Positions 15,526-20,485 of a stretch of DNA of 20,485 bases are shown here, one piece after another (the stretch's first letter is position 1; each line of letters opens with the position of its first letter). A program made the translations under genes and the position numbers. This stretch comes from Proteobacteria bacterium UBA964 (lineage in GTDB: Bacteria > Pseudomonadota > Gammaproteobacteria > Steroidobacterales > Steroidobacteraceae): positions 1 to 20,485 of the forward strand of contig DBCG01000007.1 in assembly GCA_002292945.1 (NCBI GenBank), in the 5' to 3' direction. The notes below the pieces were generated by a model. That model had not been told where the DNA came from. It searched no databases and worked only from the letters and a program-made list of their open reading frames with translations.

Positions 15526-16124
15526 TCGAGCTTCACGCCGCGCAGCGCCGAGCCCGCACCGCCGCCGAGACGGGACAGGAGCAGCGTCGTCTCGCCGATC
15601 GGCAGGTCGAGCGGCCGCAGCGAGGACTCGGGCAGTAGCACGATGCTGCCCGTCCGGGCTTTCGGTGAGTTGGGCAGGAAGACGCTCGCCCAGCCGCCCT
15701 CGATGGAATCGAACTTCATCCCGATCCGCCAGCCCTCACCGGCGGGCACCAGCACCGGCTGTACATCCGGCACGCCATCGCCATCGCCACCGCCCCGGCC
15801 TTCGAGCACCGACTTCGCCATCCGGTATTGCGGGAGGCTGCCGACGATCGACTCCTCGATCCATCGGATGAGCCGCTGGCCGGGCGCGGTGCGGGCCAGC
15901 AGCCCGGCGATGAAGGCGACCAGCAGCAGGGCGAGTACGGCGAGCAACGTCCCGAGCGCGAACTGGGCGACGAGGTGCCCCGGGAGCAGGTTCTCCACGG
16001 GCTTCATGAGCTGGCGCGCGAGCGGCAGCACCTTCTCGGCGAGCCACAGTAGCAGGGCTCCGGGTAGCAGGAACAGCACTCCGCCGACCAAGGTGTCCTT
16101 GATGAACTGAGCGGTCTTCTTCAT
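15522..16124 (-). CDS. DUF502-family inner-membrane protein
   Basis: 200 residues from ATG 16124, with a strong GAGGAG Shine-Dalgarno (16136-16131). Two hydrophobic helices (about 12-30, with LLPGALLLWL, and 54-78), then IRWIEESIVGSLPQYRMAKSVLEG (86-109), resembling the conserved post-membrane region of DUF502. A soluble C-terminal beta domain follows with GWASVFLPNSPKARTGSIVLLPESSLRPLDLPIGE, which is the family's characteristic phrase. DUF502 proteins are widespread and uncharacterised in bacteria. Longer reading of this frame upstream is only antisense to the kinase gene. It is divergent from the kinase gene across an 84-base gap and convergent with the barrel gene, with a 4-base stop-stop overlap and no terminator between them. 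Confidence 0.8.
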   Translation of the reverse strand: MKKTAQFIKDTLVGGVLFLLPGALLLWLAEKVLPLARQLMKPVENLLPGHLVAQFALGTLLAVLALLLVAFIAGLLARTAPGQRLIRWIEESIVGSLPQYRMAKSVLEGRGGGDGDGVPDVQPVLVPAGEGWRIGMKFDSIEGGWASVFLPNSPKARTGSIVLLPESSLRPLDLPIGETTLLLSRLGGGAGSALRGVKLD

Positions 16125-16208
16125 GGCGGATCTCCTCACGGGGTGGACAGATGCGATGTTACGGCGCCGCGCCGTGGTTACAATCCTGACGATGCAACGG
16201 GGCCTGTC
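16125..16208. promoter_or_regulatory. Divergent promoter region with a 15-base palindrome
   Basis: The gap between the DUF502 and kinase genes contains ACGGCGC-C-GCGCCGT (16161-16175), a perfect 7+1+7 dyad. On plus, TACAAT at 16179-16184 is a good -10 for the kinase gene, with a poor -35 (ATGTTA, 16156-16161, 17-base spacing). On minus, TTGTAA (16183-16178) and TAACAT (16161-16156), 16 bases apart, can serve the DUF502 gene. The palindrome lies between the core elements of both promoters, where a bound protein would affect both directions. Confidence 0.45.
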
Positions 16209-18041
16209 TTGAGACTGATCGACATCCTTTGGGTGACCATGTCGGCGGCCAGCCTGACGCTCGGTAGCATCCACGCCCTCATTTGGCTGCGCCGCCGCAA
16301 GGCCGCCGACAGCAAAGCCAACCTCGCCTTCGCGACGCTCGCCGTCGCAGTGGCGGTGATGGGCTTCATGGAACTGCGCATGATGCGCGCTGCCACGCCC
16401 GAGGAGTTTCAGCGGGTACTGCTCTGGTACCACTTCCCCGTCCTGGTCGCCATGGCTGCCATGGTCGCGTTCACCCACTACTACCTCAATGTCGGCCGGC
16501 TGTGGCTGGGCATGACCAGCATCGGCTTGCGGGCCGTGGCGCTCATGCTCGGTGTGCTCACCGGTGGCACGATGAACTATCAGCGCATCGATGCGCTCGG
16601 GGTGGTCGAATTGTTGGGTGACCCCGTGGTGGTGGTCACAGAGGCGGTCGCGAGCCCTTGGCTGTTGCTCTCGCAGCCTGCGCTCGCGCTCTTGGTGTTG
16701 TTCCTCGCGGATGCCACGCGGCAGTTGTGGCAGCGCGGAGACCGGACGAGGGCGCTCTCCATCGGCGCCGGCCTGTTGCTCTTCGCGGTGGTCAATTCCG
16801 CGATGGCATTGGCGAGCTATTGGGGGTTCCTGCGCTTGCCGACCATCGCCATCGCGTTCTTCATGCCGTTCGTGTTGGTGATGGCGACCTACCTCGGCAC
16901 GGATCTGCTGCGCAGTGCCGAGCTGCGCCTGGAACTGGGGGAGTCCGAGCGCCGCCTGTCGCTGGCGGCAGACGCTGCGGATGCGGGCTTGTGGAGCCTC
17001 GATGCCCTGAGCGGTCGGTTCTGGGCGACGCCGCGTGCCTATGCGATCTTCGACCTGCCGCACGGACCCGACATCGATATCGGAGACCTCCTTGCAGTCA
17101 TCCATCCGCTGGACCGGCCACGCGTGGAGCGGGTGCTGCAAGCCGCGCGCACCGAGGACGGCGTCAGCAATCTTGAGTATCGCATCCGCGACCGGTCGGG
17201 CGGCATCCGCTGGGTCGCGTCTCGCGGCAGCTCCTATGCGGGGCGCGAGACCGGATCGCGGGTCATCAGCGGTGTGGCCATGGACATCAGCGCCCGTAAG
17301 CACGCTGAGGACGAGCGGGCGATGCAGCGCAAGGAACTCGAGCACCTGGCGCGCGTGAACACGCTGACAGAGCTGTCCGGTACGCTGGCGCATGAGATCA
17401 ACCAGCCGCTCGCGATCATCATGAGCAACACCGAGGCGGCGCAACGTCTGCTCGCCCAGCCTGACCCGGACCACGACGAGCTGCGTTCGATCCTGGCTGA
17501 CATACTCGCCGCCGACGAACGCGCGGATGCGGTGGTGCGCCGGTTGCGCTCCATGCTGCGTGGCGGGCCGGTCGCGCGCGAGTGGCTTGAGCTTGACGCC
17601 ACAGTGCTCGCGGCACTCGATTTCCTGGGTGGCGAGCTGCGGCGACGGGGCGTCGAGGTGAAGACCGATCTGCAAGCCGGTGAGGTCCGCATCTGGGGCG
17701 ACCGTGTCTCGCTCGATCAGGTGCTCATCAACCTCATCAACAACGCTTGCGACGCGATGGCGGTGCAGTCGACCGGTCCGAAGACCCTGACCCTGCGTAC
17801 CGCGCGCGAGGGGCGTACCCTGCGTTTGTCGGTCTGCGACAATGGGGTCGGCCTGCAAGCCGGTGCCGAGGAGATCTTCGCGCCGTTCTTCACCACCAAG
17901 CCGGCGGGGCTCGGTATGGGGCTTGCGATCTCGCGCTCCATCGTCCTCGCCCACGATGGACTCATCTCCGCGCGGGCGAACGACGGGGGCGGTACGATCC
18001 TGGAGCTTGAGCTCCCGATTCAGGCAGTGCGGGGAACATGA
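16209..18041 (+). CDS. Seven-helix PAS-domain sensor histidine kinase
   Basis: 610 residues if begun at TTG 16209. Seven hydrophobic helices lie at about 2-26, 38-58, 70-93, 97-118, 150-168, 182-205 and 211-230. A PAS/PAC domain follows (about 246-363, ending GVAMDISARKHAEDE), then HisKA (about 381-448; LSGTLAHEINQPLA, phospho-accepting His395) and HATPase_c (about 491-603; N box LINLINNACDAM, G1 CDNGVG, F box FAPFFTTKP, G2 GLGMGLAISRS). All catalytic boxes are intact. The start is uncertain: a GTG at 16143 would add 22 residues but overlap the likely promoter; ATG 16239 would cut the first helix. TTG 16209 has GGGG upstream and lies just after the TACAAT -10. It overlaps the response-regulator gene by 4 bases. 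The signal may be sensed in the membrane or by PAS. Confidence 0.93.
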   Translation: MRLIDILWVTMSAASLTLGSIHALIWLRRRKAADSKANLAFATLAVAVAVMGFMELRMMRAATPEEFQRVLLWYHFPVLVAMAAMVAFTHYYLNVGRLWLGMTSIGLRAVALMLGVLTGGTMNYQRIDALGVVELLGDPVVVVTEAVASPWLLLSQPALALLVLFLADATRQLWQRGDRTRALSIGAGLLLFAVVNSAMALASYWGFLRLPTIAIAFFMPFVLVMATYLGTDLLRSAELRLELGESERRLSLAADAADAGLWSLDALSGRFWATPRAYAIFDLPHGPDIDIGDLLAVIHPLDRPRVERVLQAARTEDGVSNLEYRIRDRSGGIRWVASRGSSYAGRETGSRVISGVAMDISARKHAEDERAMQRKELEHLARVNTLTELSGTLAHEINQPLAIIMSNTEAAQRLLAQPDPDHDELRSILADILAADERADAVVRRLRSMLRGGPVAREWLELDATVLAALDFLGGELRRRGVEVKTDLQAGEVRIWGDRVSLDQVLINLINNACDAMAVQSTGPKTLTLRTAREGRTLRLSVCDNGVGLQAGAEEIFAPFFTTKPAGLGMGLAISRSIVLAHDGLISARANDGGGTILELELPIQAVRGT

Positions 18042-18643
18042 GCAACAAGGTCTACCTGGTCGATGACGAGCCTGACCTGCGGCGCGCGATCGAACGGCTG
18101 CTGCGTGCCGAGGGGTTCAAGGTGGAGAGCCACGGGTCGGCGTTGGAGTTCCTGGCCCGGCTTCCGGCCGAGGCCGACGGTTGTGTGGTGATGGACCTCG
18201 CCATGCCGGGGCTTGATGGCCTCGAGGCGCAGGAGAGGCTGGTGGCGGCATCCACGCGGTGGCCGGTGGTCTTCCTCACCGGCCGCGGCGACATCCGTAG
18301 CAGCGTGCGGGCGATGAAGGCTGGCGCGGTCGACTTCCTCACCAAACCCGTCAAGGCGGAGGAATTGATCGCTTCGGTGGGGCTCGGGCTCGCGAGGGTG
18401 CGCGAGGTGGCGGATCTGCGGGCGCGCTATGCCCAGTTGACCCCCCGTGAGCGCGAGGTCATGGAGCATGTCATCGCGGGTCGCCTCAACAAAGTCATCG
18501 CCGCGGAATTGGGCACCACCGAGCAGACCATCAAGGTCCACCGGTCGCGCGTGATGGAAAAACTCGGCATCCGCTCGGTGGCTGCGCTGGTGACCGCCGC
18601 GCAGCGGCTTGGCGTGTCGCCGGCCGGTGGCGAGGCGGATTGA
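18038..18643 (+). CDS. FixJ/NarL-type response regulator (REC plus LuxR HTH)
   Basis: 201 residues. The receiver domain (about 1-118) has the acidic pair DDE (9-11), phospho-acceptor Asp53 in VVMDLAMPG, Thr81 in FLTGRG and Lys103 in FLTKPV. The C-terminal LuxR-type HTH (about 135-198) reads LTPREREVMEHVIAGRLNKVIAAELGTTEQTIKVHRSRVMEKLGIRS. This architecture and the kinase's LAHEINQPL box are typical of FixL/FixJ- or TodS/TodT-like pairs. The ATG overlaps the kinase stop (ATGA, 18038-18041), so it is the cognate partner. Its targets are not shown by sequence; the adjacent DUF502 and sulfatase promoters, each with a palindrome, are the first candidates. Confidence 0.95.
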   Translation: MSNKVYLVDDEPDLRRAIERLLRAEGFKVESHGSALEFLARLPAEADGCVVMDLAMPGLDGLEAQERLVAASTRWPVVFLTGRGDIRSSVRAMKAGAVDFLTKPVKAEELIASVGLGLARVREVADLRARYAQLTPREREVMEHVIAGRLNKVIAAELGTTEQTIKVHRSRVMEKLGIRSVAALVTAAQRLGVSPAGGEAD

Positions 18644-18646
18644 CCG

Positions 18647-18662
18647 TTGCACCTTGGTGCAA
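18647..18662. promoter_or_regulatory. 16-base palindrome between the response-regulator and sulfatase genes
   Basis: TTGCACC-TT-GGTGCAA is a perfect 7+2+7 inverted repeat starting 4 bases after the response-regulator stop and 73 bases before the sulfatase ATG. TTGACC just before it (18640-18645) resembles a -35, but no matching -10 follows. There is no T tract, so it is a poor terminator and a better candidate operator. Confidence 0.45.
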
Positions 18663-18734
18663 TGACTCAAGGCGGGGTGGAAGCCTAATGTGTATGCAAT
18701 GGTCACATATTGGCCATGCATCACGGAGATTTTC

Positions 18735-20276
18735 ATGACCCTCATCCGCAGCATCCTGGCGCTTTGCCTTCTTGCGCTCGCCCTGCCTGCCCAAGCGCAG
18801 TCGCCGGCCGCGAAGAAGAAGCCGAACATCCTCATCATCTGGGGTGACGACATCGGCGGCTTCAACATCAGCGCCTACAACCAAGGGATGATGGGTTACC
18901 GCACCCCGAACATCGACAGCATCGCGAAGGGCGGTGCGCTGTTCACCGACTGGTACGGCCAGCAGAGCTGCACCGCGGGTCGCGCGGCCTTCGTCACCGG
19001 CCAGTCGCCCATCCGTACCGGTCTCACCAAGGTCGGCCTGCCGGGCACCCCGGAGGGCATGCGCAAGGAAGACCCGACGGTCGCGACGCTGCTGCGCGCC
19101 CAGGGCTATCGCACGGGTCAGTTCGGCAAGAACCACCTCGGTGATCGCGACGACATGCTGCCGACGAAGCACGGCTTCGACGAGTTCTTCGGCAACCTCT
19201 ATCACCTGAACGCCGAGGAAGAGCCGGAGAGCCCCGACTATCCGAAGGATCCGAACTTCAAGAAGAACTTCGGTCCGCGCGGCGTCATCCACAGCTTCGC
19301 CGATGGCCGCATCACGGACACCGGCCCGCTGACCCGTAAGCGCATGGAGACGATCGACGACGAGGTGATGGACAAGACCCTCGACTTCATGCGCCGCGCC
19401 AAGAACGACGACAAGCCGTTCTTCATCTGGTGGAACTCCACCCGCATGCACATCTTCACCCACCTCAAGGCCGCTTCGGTCGGCAAGACCGGTCTCGGCG
19501 TCTACGCCGACGGCATGGTCGAGCACGACGGCCATGTCGGTCAGTTGCTCGCCGCCCTCAAGGAGATGGGCCTCGACGAGAACACCATCGTGATGTACTC
19601 GACCGACAACGGTGCCGAGACCTTCACTTGGCCCGACGGCGGCACGACGATGTTCCGCGGTGAGAAGAACACGCAGTGGGAAGGCGGCTACCGCGTCCCC
19701 GCGATGATCCGCTGGCCGGGCGTCATCAAGCCGGGCACGGTGGTGAACGACATCGTCGCCCACGAGGACATGTTGCCGACGCTGCTTGCCGCGGCGGGCG
19801 ATGCCAATGTCGGCGCGGACCTGCTGAAGGGCCGCAAGATCGGCAGCATGGCCTACAAGGTCCACCTCGACGGCTACGACCTCGGCCCCGCGCTGCGCGG
19901 CGAGGGTGCTTGGCCGCGCAAGGAGTTCATCTACTGGACCGACGATGGTTCGGTCGCCGCTCTGCGCTACGAGAACTGGAAGATCACCTTCCTCGAGCAG
20001 CAGGCCGAGGGTCTCAAGGTGTGGCAGGAGCCGTTCGTCCCGCTGCGCGCCCCGAAGATCACCAACCTGCGCATGGATCCCTTCGAGCGTGCCGAGGAGG
20101 AGAACGCCATCGGTTACCAGCGCTGGTACCTCGAGCGGATGTACATGATCGCGCCGTCCGGTGCCTATGTCGCCAAGTGGCTGCAGTCCTTCAAGGAGTT
20201 CCCGCCCCGCCAGAAGCCGGGCAGCTTCAACCTCGACCGAGTCATGGAATCGGTGATGAGCAGCAGCGGTCGCTGA
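18735..20276 (+). CDS. Exported type I sulfatase (arylsulfatase family, formylglycine-dependent)
   Basis: 513 residues from ATG 18735 (GGAG at 18725-18728), with a clean signal peptide of about 22 residues ending PAQAQ; an ATG 45 bases upstream would spoil it. Alkaline-phosphatase-superfamily signatures: NILIIWGDDIGG (31-42; metal ligands Asp38, Asp39), the activation site CTAGR (79-83), FVTGQSPIRTGL, GQFGKNHLGD (128-137; Lys132, His134), HGFDEFFGNLYHL, STRMHIF (His239) and MYSTDNGAE (287-295; Asp291, Asn292). Cys79 must be converted to formylglycine by an FGE or anSME not in this window. The motif is C-x-A-G-R rather than C-x-P-S-R, characteristic of a particular arylsulfatase subgroup. It presumably hydrolyses sulfate esters in the periplasm; substrate unknown. 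It follows the two-component system by 91 bases and has its own terminator. Confidence 0.94.
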   Translation: MTLIRSILALCLLALALPAQAQSPAAKKKPNILIIWGDDIGGFNISAYNQGMMGYRTPNIDSIAKGGALFTDWYGQQSCTAGRAAFVTGQSPIRTGLTKVGLPGTPEGMRKEDPTVATLLRAQGYRTGQFGKNHLGDRDDMLPTKHGFDEFFGNLYHLNAEEEPESPDYPKDPNFKKNFGPRGVIHSFADGRITDTGPLTRKRMETIDDEVMDKTLDFMRRAKNDDKPFFIWWNSTRMHIFTHLKAASVGKTGLGVYADGMVEHDGHVGQLLAALKEMGLDENTIVMYSTDNGAETFTWPDGGTTMFRGEKNTQWEGGYRVPAMIRWPGVIKPGTVVNDIVAHEDMLPTLLAAAGDANVGADLLKGRKIGSMAYKVHLDGYDLGPALRGEGAWPRKEFIYWTDDGSVAALRYENWKITFLEQQAEGLKVWQEPFVPLRAPKITNLRMDPFERAEEENAIGYQRWYLERMYMIAPSGAYVAKWLQSFKEFPPRQKPGSFNLDRVMESVMSSSGR

Positions 20277-20308
20277 CGCACTGACCTTTACACCGGTTCC
20301 GGTGGATG

Positions 20309-20344
20309 GGGCCGCATTCTGCAAAAGGATGCGGCCCTTTTTTT
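20309..20344 (+). terminator. Rho-independent terminator after the sulfatase gene
   Basis: GGGCCGCAT (20309-20317) pairs with ATGCGGCCC (20329-20337) around an 11-base loop, followed directly by seven T (20338-20344). A small palindrome CACCGG-TT-CCGGTG (20291-20304) precedes it. Confidence 0.93.
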
Positions 20345-20371
20345 AGCCCCCGTCTTTCGGAGAACGTCGTC

Positions 20372-20485
20372 ATGCCCCGCAACACGCCCTTTCGCGCCCT
20401 CTGTGCGACCTTGGCTTTGTCGCTCGGCTTGTCTCTCGGTCTTGCTGCCCCGGCGTCGCGCTCTGCCGAGGCGCTGTCCTCCTGG
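20372..20485 (+). CDS. Start of an exported protein, cut by the right window edge
   Basis: 38 codons are visible from ATG 20372, preceded by GGAG (20359-20362). The residues form a standard signal peptide: basic start MPRNTPFRA, hydrophobic core LALSLGLSLGLAAP, then a likely cleavage region ASRSA. The first mature residues are EALSSW. From memory, exported HAD-superfamily phosphatases found beside this sulfatase type often begin their mature part with L-P/S-S-W-N-D, so a HAD hydrolase is a guess. No domain is actually visible. The preceding terminator implies a separate transcript or read-through. Confidence 0.7.
   Translation, partial: MPRNTPFRALCATLALSLGLSLGLAAPASRSAEALSSW

Noticed and set aside
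16125..17954. Long upstream extension (to about 810 codons) of the DUF502 frame on minus
   Set aside because: The extension is antisense to the histidine kinase and is His/Arg/Gln-rich without any domain. The ATG at 16124 has a strong GAGGAG site and starts the real protein.
18688..18708. CRP-like site TGTG...TCACA upstream of the sulfatase
   Set aside because: The arms are separated by 9-10 bases, not the 6 of a CRP site, and the left arm lacks the A of TGTGA.
18531..20324. A 597-codon open frame on minus, antisense to the sulfatase
   Set aside because: It contains no motif, crosses the terminator hairpin, and its composition is that of a complement shadow; the sulfatase active site is certain.
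1..20485. CRISPR arrays, tRNA/rRNA genes, transposases, integrases, att sites
   Set aside because: No regularly spaced repeats, no cloverleaf or rRNA-like stretch and no recombinase motif were seen on either strand.

Overview
The window is a gene-dense, GC-rich chromosomal segment of a Gram-negative proteobacterium. The evidence is an outer-membrane TonB-dependent receptor, an OmpF-like C-terminal Phe on a small beta-barrel protein, several Sec signal peptides ending in A-x-A/Q, and a NAD de novo pathway that starts from aspartate. The class (alpha or gamma) cannot be fixed from the sequence alone. I see no tRNA, rRNA, CRISPR array, insertion sequence, integrase or attachment site, and no abrupt change in codon use, so it reads as ordinary chromosome carrying an accessory-looking right half.

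Left part (1-5709). A PlsC-type acyltransferase runs off the left edge on the minus strand and is divergent from a compact five-gene plus-strand operon. That operon is nadA-nadB-nadC, which makes nicotinate mononucleotide from aspartate and DHAP, followed by an unknown six-helix membrane protein and an ASCH-domain protein. Three of the four junctions are 4-base stop/start overlaps. A strong hairpin with an A/T tract closes the operon and ends the facing TonB receptor gene.

Middle (5710-10439). A TonB-dependent receptor (minus) is divergent from a two-gene unit encoding an ABM-fold monooxygenase-like protein and a PepSY-type membrane protein. An exported M24 (aminopeptidase P/prolidase-like) metallopeptidase with all five metal ligands follows.

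Right part (10440-20485). This is the most interesting stretch. Two paralogous exported DUF1254/DUF1214 proteins flank a LysR regulator. The second is translationally coupled to a small beta-barrel outer-membrane protein. Then come a DUF502 membrane protein (minus) divergent from a seven-helix PAS histidine kinase and a FixJ/NarL-type response regulator, an exported type I sulfatase with a C-T-A-G-R formylglycine motif, and the beginning of another exported protein. I infer a regulated envelope or periplasmic system for an anionic (possibly sulfated) substrate. The substrate is unknown.

Regulatory structure I can see includes a perfect T-N11-A LysR-type dyad between lysR and the second DUF1254 gene; a leader before the first DUF1254 gene with two mutually exclusive helices and a four-codon minicistron overlapping the start; a 15-base palindrome inside a divergent promoter region before the two-component system; a 16-base palindrome before the sulfatase gene; and a textbook terminator after it.
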